A DNA stretch of 64,000 nt from Trachythela sp. YZ-2020. Its lineage: Eukaryota; Cnidaria; Anthozoa; Malacalcyonacea; Clavulariidae. This document shows, piece after piece, positions 44,215 to 52,468 of the stretch. The notes below the pieces were generated by a model. It ran no database searches. It was not told where the DNA came from and saw nothing but the letters and a program-made list of their open reading frames with translations. Location: contig JADLSH010000316.1 in the NCBI GenBank assembly GCA_016169945.1, forward strand, positions 1,178,001-1,242,000, read 5' to 3'. The position numbers and the translations under genes were made by a program. Within the stretch, counting starts at the first letter, position 1; each line of letters begins with the position of its first letter.

Positions 44215-44442
44215 TTAATAAGACTTGTTCCTTTCCCGAACATACTTCGGAATGTACGATTCGGCACCAAAATTTCTGCCCAAGCAGAAGCTTGTCTTGT
44301 TGATAGCGCTCAACAGCTCTTGGACAGAAGTCTTCGGCGAAGCGTCGATTCGCTTCCTCAGATCAGCTTGAATTTCCACCAGACATTGCTCATCGTTCTT
44401 CTCAAACATGGCCTGAACGGCCTCGTAAATACTACGAGACAT
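44215..44442 (-). CDS. Unrecognised 75-residue protein
   Basis: It starts at a true ATG at 44442 and runs to a stop at 44215. The sequence begins MSRSIYEAVQAMFEKNDEQC, is predicted by eye to be mostly helical and charged, and ends KYVRERNKSY. Local GC content is higher than in the flanks, and the amino-acid usage looks protein-like rather than AT-rich noise. I do not recognise a family. It lies inside the possible hAT-like insertion but resembles no transposase segment I know. It could be a captured exon, a small host gene or chance. Confidence 0.35.
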   Translation of the reverse strand: MSRSIYEAVQAMFEKNDEQCLVEIQADLRKRIDASPKTSVQELLSAINKTSFCLGRNFGAESYIPKYVRERNKSY

Positions 44443-45019
44443 TGCAGTATATTCGTATTATATTTTCCGAGCTACTTCGATTGAACCTTTGCGGTCAAAG
44501 CTGCGATCAGAAAGGTCATAGTCATAGACTCATAGAATCATGCCGTATAAACTGAAGCCTGATGCATCTGATCTGTCAGAAAAATCTAGCCAATGGGAAT
44601 TCAGATTTTTTTCAATTTAGCCAATCGGATACCTTGTATACTAGCCCCTGATCGCTGAACTCCCCGCAGAACGCGCAAAAAGCAAATTGGCCAATCAGAT
44701 AGCTGGAATCTGCCTTTAGAGCGAGCAAAACTCACGCGCTAGACCGCTGTTCTGCGCGTTATGTATCGAAGGCCTGGCCGCTGTATGAAACTTGATAACT
44801 TGACTACGAACTTTGAATATAAGCCACTGCATGAAATATGATAACTGGACTGTTGGTTTAATTAATTTAACTGCGCAATTGCAAATTTTACGTTAGTCGC
44901 GTGATCGCTCTGATCAACCCTAGATCCGCCCCAACTGTAAACGAGTTATCTTTACGAGTTGTGTTGTGAGAAACTAGCACGTTTATGATACTAACGCATT
45001 TATGTGGGTAGAGTATAGC

Positions 45020-45263
45020 AAATACGGCGGTTGACTGTTGTGTAAAACTGCCTGAAAAATACTATGAGAACTTCGACGTTTCGAGCGAAGGCCCTTCGTC
45101 TGGAAGTTAGTAGAATGGGTCGGGGGAAAACATGTGCTTTTATAGTGAATACAAAAGCGATCGGCCTTCGCTCGAAAGGAAGGGCCTAAGGGCCTTCGCT
45201 CGAAACGTCGAAGTTCTCATTGTATTTTTCAGGTAGTTTTACACAACAGTCAACCGCCGTATT
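45020..45263. repeat. Palindromic repeat with GCTCGAAACGTCGAAG words
   Basis: The left arm AAATACGGCGGTTGACTGTT...GACGTTTCGAGCGAAGGCCC is mirrored by GGGCCTTCGCTCGAAACGTC...AACAGTCAACCGCCGTATTT. A single arm recurs at about 62640-62730. The GAAACGTCG context resembles sequences I associate with Penelope-like element ends, but a complete hammerhead core is not seen. Confidence 0.65.
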
Positions 45264-46466
45264 TATGACTGCCTACTATGCGCATTAATCGTATAATGGG
45301 TTTGACATTCTATAAAGGCTGCACATTATTATTTAATATTCAGTTGGGACATTCACCGATAAGTAAGTGTTAACTACTTCATCAGTCGTATTGAATGAAT
45401 CCCTGTCTATTATGAGACACATATTTCTGACGTATATCACTGTATATGAACGAATTTGCTTTTGCTTTCGATTGCTAATTCATAAACACTTCCCAACAAC
45501 AGAGGGCATCGAACGACCACATGAAGTAGAAATCGCGAATCTATATATTTTCAAAAAAAGACATAAACCCTACTTCGATAATGTTGTCAATATTATTCAG
45601 TACACAACTATACATGTTCAAAATAGGTACGCTTACGATGAAATTTATTTGAATTGTTTAGAACTCATCAAGAGTAATTTCATCCAGTAACATAATATAA
45701 CACAGGGATACCGACACGTACATGTACAAGTTTAGGTCCAGCCAGATTTTTGTCATCAAAGTCTTTACTGTGCCACAAACAGATATTTCGATCAGCTCTC
45801 CTTCGATAATATTGTGAATATTATTCAGTATAACGATACATGTTAACCATGCAATAAAATATAGATCAACTCACCTTCAAGGGATTCACTAATACTTTGA
45901 ACCAACCAAAATACTTATTGACCAACAGGGAGCGAATTAGCAGCGAATTGACATCCGGTATAGCAATCAACATTTTTTGTTTCGTTTTTCGCATATAATA
46001 TCCCGAAAATATCCCGTGACTATAAAAGGCGGAATGACTCTGCGGAATGGCATGCGGAATGAGTTGCGGAAAGAAAAATTACATCAAGTACATTGTAAAT
46101 AAACGGCTTTTTCTAATAACGCGGGCTCAATTTTCTTGTTTTGTTATTGCTGCCGAAGGCAGCACGCTATTCTTGACATGGCAAGGTTTCTCCAGAGTTC
46201 ACTCGACCCAGTCTTTTGCGCCGACCTATTTATAGATCTGGATCTTGCGTCTGTGAGTTGTCGTAATTCAGGGCAGAAAGTCGAGCTCAAGGAGAATTTT
46301 TAAAATGGGGGGAGAGGGCGAGAAAATATTGTATTGCGCGCGCATGTTTTGTTCCATGTGTCTGCAAGTTCACAACTCTCAAGATTTTACAAGCTTTTTA
46401 TTCTGGATTTCTCGATCTGACTAGACGCAAAATATACAAACATTTCCCGAAGAAACACAGGTAAGT

Positions 46467-46718
46467 ATGGCTTTATTTCTTTCTGCCGATATTCATCAAG
46501 GTGATGAACTGTTTAGTGTTCATTCTAGAGGAAAGCAATGTGCTTTTATGAGTTTATCGGCGCTTCTTTCAGCACGAATGCCACGAAATATTCCATTGTC
46601 CGCGTGGTCTAAAACAACATATATTTTGAGTATTAGTCCTAGACCCTCAACAATAGTTAGTGTTTATAATTCATGTACGATGACAAATAATATTAATCTA
46701 CCCGTGGAGGTTAATTAA
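46467..46718 (+). pseudogene. Fragment of a cysteine-protease-like protein (C76/UL36-like fold, tentative)
   Basis: From the ATG at 46467: ADIHQGDELFSVHSRGKQCAFMSLSALLSA, with HQGD.LF, then RGKQCAFMSLSALL. I associate this with the N-terminal part of papain-like cysteine protease domains (nucleophile Cys in G-x-Q-C) carried by many cnidarian mobile-element proteins. Similarity stops at about residue 50 (LSAWSKTTY), after which the frame is unrelated, so the catalytic His and Asp region is missing. A CAG/GTAAGT sequence lies just before the ATG, so splicing of an upstream exon over this ATG is possible. It lies 300 bp inside the left TIR of the 6-kb element. Confidence 0.45.
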
Positions 46719-47039
46719 TTTATTCATGTACGATGACAATTCCATCCCATTAGGCCATTACAGATGATGTAATATATCCATATTTTTTGTAAGTTTGTCA
46801 CAACCATTTTTTTCTAGTAAATATACCATAATTTATCAACCAAATTTGGTTTTCATTTTCTGCCTCAACAGGCGGATCAATGTTACTTTGTGCCAAAACT
46901 GGCCCTGCCACAATGGGCAGATCAATATTTTGTGCCTCAACGGGCTCAAACATGCTTTCTTACAAGATATGTCATATATGTCGGTCTGTGATCGACACAG
47001 ATAATATATCGCCTGTGCAGGCAAAAACAACCCCACCTA

Positions 47040-47205
47040 TGACAGTGACAAAGAGTGATCTAGCTGTAGTCATAGAGCCCGTACCTGTGATCGTAGCACA
47101 AAATATCAATCTAACTGTTGCGGTAGAGCCCATTGAGGCACAAAATATTGATCTGCCCATGGTGACAGAAAGAAACATTGATCTACCCATTGGGCTATGC
47201 CATTT
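47040..47205 (+). repeat. Coding-like minisatellite (VEPVEAQNIDLP repeats), first block
   Basis: The plus-strand frame reads ...VIEPVPVIVAQNINLTVAVEP, IEAQNIDLPMVTERNIDLPIG, a ~45-bp unit encoding (V/I)EP(V/I)EAQNIDLP. The same unit appears inverted at 46870-46950 and direct again at 47520-47690. Unit length is a multiple of three and the peptide is conserved, suggesting derivation from a repetitive protein. Confidence 0.65.
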
Positions 47206-47212
47206 AATACCG

Positions 47213-47496
47213 TACCCCTCTATTGAGGACCCTGGAATTCTTCAGGGGTAAGGGGCCATTTTGCCTTGGAATTCTTCAGGGGTGTGACTATTTAGGCTTG
47301 GAATTCTTCAGTGGTTGAGTAAAAAAATTGCATTCTTCAGGGGGTTGCAGTCAAATTCTTCAGGGGTAATAGCTGTAAGACAGGAATTCTTCAGGGGTAG
47401 GTGTTGTAAATACAAAATTCCTCAGGTGGGCTGTTGAAAGTCAGGAATTCTTCAGGGTTATAGAAAAACCCCTGTCCTCGATAGGGGGGGGGGAGT
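47213..47496. mobile_element. Small TIR element filled with GAATTCTTCAGGGGT words
   Basis: The ends TACCCCTCTATTGAGGACC (47213) and GTCCTCGATAGGGGGG (47474) are inverted. Between them eight GAATTCTTCAGGGGT-like words occur at 47234, 47268, 47300, 47330, 47353, 47383, 47414 and 47443, spaced 23-34 bp. A second, diverged member is at 51306-51836. Confidence 0.7.
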
Positions 47497-47519
47497 TACG
47501 GATTTTAAATGGAATAGCT

Positions 47520-47690
47520 GATTGTGATAGAGCCTGTTGAGGCACAGAATAGAACTGATCTGCCCATTGTGGTGGAGCGTGTTGAGGCACAAAATATTAT
47601 TGATCTGCCCATTGTGGCAGAGCCAGTTGTGGCACAAAGTAACATTGACCGCCTGTTGAGGCAGAAAATGACAACCAAATTTGGTTGATA
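47520..47690 (+). repeat. Coding-like minisatellite (VEPVEAQNIDLP repeats), second block
   Basis: Reads LIVIEPVEAQNRTDLPIVVE, RVEAQNIIDLPIVAEPVVAQ, SNIDRLLRQK. It is the same ~45-bp unit as 47040-47205, separated from it by the periodic element 47213-47496. That element may therefore have inserted into one continuous array. Confidence 0.65.
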
Positions 47691-47776
47691 AATTATGGTA
47701 TATTTACTTGAAAAAAATGGTTGTTACAAACTTACAAAATAATATGGATATATTGCATCACCTGTTATGGGATGGA

Positions 47777-48447
47777 ATCTGAGATATAAAGAATTAAATA
47801 TTTCCAACATATGTCATGTGGATCCCTGCTCACAGTTGTTTTGGAGAGATATACTATTATGTTGGTTTGCTGTATAATCATGTATTTTGACAATTCACTG
47901 GACAGTACAGATGAACACTGATGGAAGCTAAATGCTAAATAAAAATGAAATGAAATATCTACAGATTGGGAACAAAGACTGTTGTGACATGTTTGTTTAG
48001 CACATGGCAAGTGCAGTATCAATATCTTATGAACACAGACAACATGCAAACTATTATTGTACCATGCAAACTATTATTGACAGCTTTGAAGTAAAGAATG
48101 ATTTCTAATAACAGGAACAATGATGTTGGTACCAAGAATTCCATTGACAATAGTCTGAACACTCTGATATGTGGCTTTGAAAACCACTTGTGTACTTCTT
48201 ATATATTATTATTTACAATAATCACAGTGTTGTAATCACAGTGTTGTAATCTCATCGTTTGGACAAGAATATAAATATATACCTACAGTGTGCCATTAGC
48301 AATATAAATACGTTCTATATTACTAATTGGTCGAGGAATTTTGCATGCAGTTTGGGCGTCAAGGCAGCACTTTCCTTGCGATAGTAACTCCTAGTTGTTT
48401 GTAATGTTCAAATCACAGAATAGACATGGGTATTCTGTGGTTCAAAT
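47777..48447. other. No gene recognised
   Basis: The minus-strand frame at 47765-48049 shows no motif. CACAGTGTTGTAATC is directly duplicated at about 48226-48253. Nothing else was recognised. Confidence 0.4.
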
Positions 48448-49502
48448 ATTAATGTTGAATCACTTGAATGTGATATTAAAATCGTTTGAATGTGATATTA
48501 AAATCGCAAGTACTTTAGTATATTATTAATCTTAATATCTAATTATAAAGGTGAATTTTAAACAATACTAAAATAGGCCTCATAACATCATATCATAACA
48601 ATATATACTTTGTTTTGCATCGCATTTTTTAATTGTAGCTAATTTGAATTAGAATTTGCCTTGTAACATATAGAAGACTTCGATAGAAAACGTACCTGCT
48701 ACAAAGGCAAATTCTCCAAGTGTAAGGGTCTACATTAGAGACCTTAAGATTGAGGTTTAAAATTTTTACTTAAAACCTCAAACTGCAGTTTGAGGTTAGA
48801 CGTCAGAGGTAATAAATGTTGAGGAGATTAAGATTGAAGTACAAACTCTGAGATGCCTTTGAGTATAACTCTGCCATCTTGTCTTGAAAGCTGTGCTTTA
48901 TAGTTTTTTCCAAGCTTAGTTTATTGTTATTTGTTTCAAAATATGTGCAATATGAAGCTAAGATGATGTTTTAAACATTTATTCTAGTAAAACTAAAATA
49001 TAGGTTGATATTTTCGAAAAATATCCTGAGGGATTATTCATACGCGAAAACAATTTCTACACGTTGAAAACCTGAAAATTTACCGCAAATTCGACCGCGT
49101 GAGTCTAGTCACGTGATCGCTAGCGGTTTGCAGTTTGAGGTATTCGTAAAAATACGTCAATCTTAAGGTCTCTAATATCAATAAGCCATTATCCTTTGTT
49201 TGCTCAGAGTTGATCCTACTTGAATTTGCTGTATATACCGTGTTAACCAACTGTCTTAAACAGACTATTCATATCCTTATCTCTATCAAAAATGTGATGC
49301 AAAACAAAGTATATATTATCATGATATGATGTTTATATGTTACTTTTAAACAACAAAATATAGTTCTAAAACAGCACACCAGAGGCCTATTTTAGTATTG
49401 TTTAAAGTTCACCTTTATAAGATTAATATACTAAAGTACTTACGATTTTAATATCACATTCAAACGATTTTAATATCACATTCAAGTGATTCAACATTAA
49501 AG
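48448..49502. mobile_element. Foldback element with ~190-bp arms and a doubled terminal word
   Basis: The left arm (48448-48635) and right arm (49310-49502) are inverted: GTTGAATCACTTGAATGTGA, TTTGAATGTGATATTAAAAT (a tandem doublet in both arms), AAAGTGAACTTTAAACAATAC-like, TAGGCCTC and CATCATATCAT. A separate MITE lies in the middle. Confidence 0.8.
48732..49177. mobile_element. MITE with ATTAGAGACCTTAAGATTGA ends, nested in the foldback
   Basis: The left terminus ATTAGAGACCTTAAGATTGA and the right terminus TCAATCTTAAGGTCTCTAAT are inverted, followed inward by CTCAAACTGCAGTTTGAGGT-type palindromes near both ends. No coding sequence. Confidence 0.8.
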
Positions 49503-51266
49503 GTGATGTAAAGTCCCGATGTAAACAAACCGGCAACCCGAAATCAATCCACCTTTCGGGCTTTCAGATCATAGCACTGTATTGTTGAACCCAAAAGAAC
49601 GCATTCCCGCAATGTCCACAAGGAAACAAATCCTCAACCGAGATAAAAGACAGCGCAAAAAAAATTCTCTTGCTCGATACTTTGCTAGCTTAAATTGGTC
49701 CTTACTGATGGACCAAAAGGATTGCGAATGTATTTTATCAGTTTTTGATGAAACAGTAAAAATAGGAATGAACAACATTATGCCTATCAAGTCTATGAAA
49801 GTTTATCCTAAAGACGCACCCTGGATGACTATAAAGCTTAAAGAACTTATACGTTTACGACAGCTAGCTTTCCACGCCAACAAAGACGGTAGTATAAAAC
49901 TTTGAGGAACAAAGTGAATAGAGAAAGGAAAACTAGCAAAGCAAAGTTTTATTCATCTAAAGTTGAAGATTTGAAAGGTAAAAACCCTAAACAGTGGTGG
50001 AAGGAGGTCAATAGGCTAAGTGGAGCGACAAAGACAGACTCAGGTGACCTACTAAATAAACTACAGGCAATTCCAGAGCTACAAGATATGCCACGCAAGG
50101 ACATTGCAAATAAATTAAATGCCGCATTTTTAGAACCTCTTCAAGCTTTCCACCTACTTGACCCTACTACAGTACGCGTACCTTTAGAAAATGATTCCGA
50201 CATCCTACAACTTCCTGTTTATCGAGTTTACAATTGCTTAACACGTCTAAACATACATAAATCTTGCGGACCTGACGGGATTTCAAACTGGTTGCTAAAG
50301 GAATACGCTGAGATCCTAGCAGAGCCTGTTACTCATATTTTGAACGCTTCATTCAAAGAGCAGAAAATTCCAGGTAACTGGAAACTCGCAGACGTAACTC
50401 CTATTCCTAAAGTTAAGAAGGTCAGTGACCCCAAAAAAGAACTCCGACCGATTTCCCTTACTTCGTCATTATCCAAGATTGCTGAAGACTTTGTTGTGAC
50501 TGATTACATTAAACCATCTGTAATTAGACTCCTGGACCCAAAACAATTTGGAACTGTACCTGGCTCATCCACAACTATGGCCCTAATTAGTATGCTCCAC
50601 AAATGGGTGGGCGACACCGATGGTACTGGCGCCAGTGTTCGAGTGATGCTTTACGATTTTCGTAAAGCCTTTGATTTCATCGATCACTCCCTGCTTATAA
50701 CCAAATTAAATCAACTAAATATTCCGAACAGCATTTTTAATTGGATAGTAAGTTTCATCACCTGTAGATCACAGAGACTAAAGATAGGATGTGACTGCTT
50801 TTCAGACTGGGATGCAGTAAGGTCAGGGGTGCCTCAAGGGACAAAATTGGGCCCCTGGCTGTTTTTAAATTAATTATGATAAATGACCTTTCTACTTCCC
50901 ATCCTTTCGATCTATGGAAGTACGTTGACGACTCAACTGTTTCGAAAATTATACAGAAACGAGAACAGAGTTGCGCTCAGTCGGCTGCAAACGAAGTTAA
51001 CGAATGGTCTAAAGTGAATCTTTTCCAGTTGAACTGTGACAAAACAAAAGAACTTGTCATCAACTACAGCAGACAAAACAAAGAAGAAATTCATCCACCG
51101 GTACTGATTGACGGTCAGCCGATTAGAAAAGTAACAAGTGTGAAACTTTTGGGACTAATGCTCAACTCGTATCTTACGTGGAACAATCATGTTGAATATT
51201 TAGTGAATTTTGGGCATTGTTTACATCACGGGCGCACATACATAGCACATGCGCAGAATTGACTTT
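49503..51266. mobile_element. TIR element of the 36984 MITE family containing a LINE
   Basis: The left end GGTGATGTAAAGTCCCGATG, then TAAACAAACCGGCAAC (49503-49535), equals the right end of the 36984-37212 MITE. The right end (51203-51266: GGGCATTGTTTACATCACGG, TGCGCAGAATTGACTTTACA) equals that MITE's left end. Between them is 1.6 kb of LINE ORF2. Either the LINE inserted in the MITE or the element mobilised LINE sequence. Confidence 0.75.
49579..51200 (+). pseudogene. LINE reverse transcriptase (endonuclease-less remnant), nearly intact palm
   Basis: The plus-strand frames at 49582-49905, 49902-50873 and 50876-51200 are nearly contiguous. They read SMKVYPKDAPWMTIKLKELI, RNKVNRERK, GKNPKQWWKEVNRLSG, NIHKSCGPDGISNWLLKEYAEIL, LRPISLTSSLSKIAEDFV, KQFGTVPGSSTTMALI, MLYDFRKAFDFIDHSLL, RSGVPQGTKLGPWLF, DLWKYVDDSTVS (catalytic YVDD) and VKLLGLMLNSYLTWNNHVEYL. 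This is the same LINE clade as 1594-6095 but much less decayed: two frame breaks, one a TAA at 50871. It ends abruptly at WNNHVEYL where the TIR begins. Confidence 0.88.
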
Positions 51267-51305
51267 ACATGGTCTTTAATATTGGGCTTTTCCATTTAAA
51301 AACTA

Positions 51306-51836
51306 TACCCCCCTGTCTAGGACCTCTGCTTTTCAGGATTTTTACCCCCCTGGAATGCAAAAAAATCTGTGTAATGACCCCTCTGGAAGTGTCCTTGAAT
51401 CCCTTTGGAAGAGTTCTCAACCCCCTCCGAAAGCCGCTAAAGCGAACGGCGTTTCTATTCGGCAAAATAAAACAATTCTCTCGAGCTGATTATAATGATG
51501 GGACGAAACGTGTGAACAGTGACTAGAACCTATTTTTTTATTTGTTTGTAAATAATTTGTCTATTCAGTTAGAATAGTATCATGCCTTTGTATATAGTTG
51601 GGTTTTTTTTATTGTAATTCGGTAACGGCCCCTTGGAAATCAGATGATATTAGATCTGAAGGGTTACCGTTCTCAAATAAGATTAAATAATAATAATAAT
51701 AATAATAAAGTGTAGTTTTACACTTTAACCCCTCTGGAAACAGAAATTCTCTCACATTTTCTTCAATTACCCATCTGGAAAAATTGGGTAATTAACCCCC
51801 TTGGAAATGGAGGTCCTCGACAGGGGGGTTCGGGTA
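51306..51836. mobile_element. TIR element with CCCCTCTGGAA periodicity and an embedded LINE 3' tail
   Basis: The ends TACCCCCCTGTCTAGGACCT and AGGTCCTCGACAGGGGGGTT are inverted. Inside, C-run + TGGAA words repeat at about 30-bp spacing (51345-51440 and 51725-51800). Between them 51510-51712 is a LINE 3' end (GGTAACGGCCCCTTGG, CTCAAATAAGATTAAATAAT, then an AAT run). It is a diverged relative of 47213-47496. Confidence 0.65.
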
Positions 51837-52025
51837 TTAGATGTAATAGCCCATTTGGACATACAATAACAAAACAACAAAAACAATTGAGCCCGCGTTA
51901 TTAGAAAAAGCGGTTTATTTACACTTTTTTTTAGCGGTTTTTTTGATGTAATTTTTCATTCCGCAACTCATTCCGCATGCCATTCCGCAGAGTAATTCCG
52001 CTTTTTATAGTCACCGGAAAATATC

Positions 52026-52468
52026 TAGTTAAACCAGTAAACCTCACCTTGATTATTCTTGAACCACTATATCCTCGCAAGATGAAGTGCTTATCAGTCA
52101 ATTAAAAATTGGCTTATGGTCTAGCGCTGATTTTATATTTAATCATAGTTTTTTTTGGTGATTGTTAAAACTGAAACGGGAAAGTCACGTTCTTGGAAGA
52201 CCAGGTAAATTTATATTATTTGTAACTTGCAAGGTGAGGAAATTTTTTCTATATTATATTTTTAATTAATTAATCTATTCGTTTGTTTGTTTTGTTTATC
52301 ATTATAAATAAAATAAATATCAGTAAAAGACAGCATAATTTTTTACCAATTTATGTCGAGTATATTCGGTTTTTTATTTTCTATATATATACATTTTATT
52401 TATTACATTAAGTTATTTTCGCTGGAGAGGGGAGTTTGCATTATCAATAATTTAATATTAATGCAGAG
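52026..52468. other. No gene recognised; upstream region of the hAT gene
   Basis: AT-rich DNA between the 6-kb element and the hAT gene start. I see no TIR that could mark the hAT element's left end. Confidence 0.4.

Larger units (their letters stand above)
43308..44937. mobile_element. Possible hAT-like insertion private to copy B
   Basis: The left end CAGGGGCGGATCGAGG (43308) and the right end CCCTAGATCCGCCCCAACTG (to 44937) resemble hAT termini. The block separates sequences that flank the Harbinger site in copy A. No 8-bp target duplication is visible (AGAATATA versus TAAACGAG), so the boundaries may reflect a compound event. It contains a foldback element and one small ORF. Confidence 0.5.
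38267..45912. repeat. Segmental duplication, copy B
   Basis: Collinear with 25648-34765. Copy B contains three insertions lacking in copy A: the mariner-like element 38462-40140, the helicase-bearing TIR element 41001-41941 and a hAT-like insertion around 43308-44937. It lacks the Harbinger. The deeper 26395-26890 segment of copy A is missing here. Confidence 0.85.
46738..47776. mobile_element. Foldback element with ~210-bp arms, nested in the 6-kb element
   Basis: The left arm 46738-46950 (ATTCCATCCCAT, AATATATCCATATT, AAATATACCATAATTTATCA, ACCAAATTTGG, then GGCAGATCAATATTTTGTGC) is mirrored in 47550-47776. The arms include part of a coding-like minisatellite in opposite orientation. The inner region holds the periodic element at 47213-47496. 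Confidence 0.8.
46014..52016 (+). mobile_element. Large MULE-like TIR element (6.0 kb) with 9-bp target duplication
   Basis: The left TIR (46014-46155) and right TIR (51870-52016) are inverted repeats starting C(C/G)GTGACTATAAAA, with four GCGGAATG-type words (ATGACTCTGCGGAATGGCAT...), then AAAAATTACATCAA, GCTTTTTCTAATAACGCGGG and CTCAATT. GAAAATATC flanks both ends exactly (46005-46013, 52017-52025). Long TIRs and a 9-bp duplication fit Mutator-like elements. The interior has a protease-like ORF start at 46467 near the left TIR and a series of nested elements. No MULE transposase is recognisable in what remains. Confidence 0.85.

Noticed and set aside
43308..44937. Firm hAT call with target duplication
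   Set aside because: The ends look right, but flanking 8-mers (AGAATATA and TAAACGAG) do not match, so it was kept only as a possible element.
45069..45105. Hammerhead ribozyme at the GCTCGAAACGTC word
   Set aside because: The CTGANGA box is absent (CAGACGA instead) and GAAAC runs straight into GTC with no room for stem III, so the core is not satisfied.
47234..47460. CRISPR-like look of eight short repeats with similar spacing
   Set aside because: The repeat is only about 15 bp and degenerate, spacers are short and G/C-poor, there are no cas genes, and the surrounding DNA is clearly eukaryotic. It is bounded by inverted termini.
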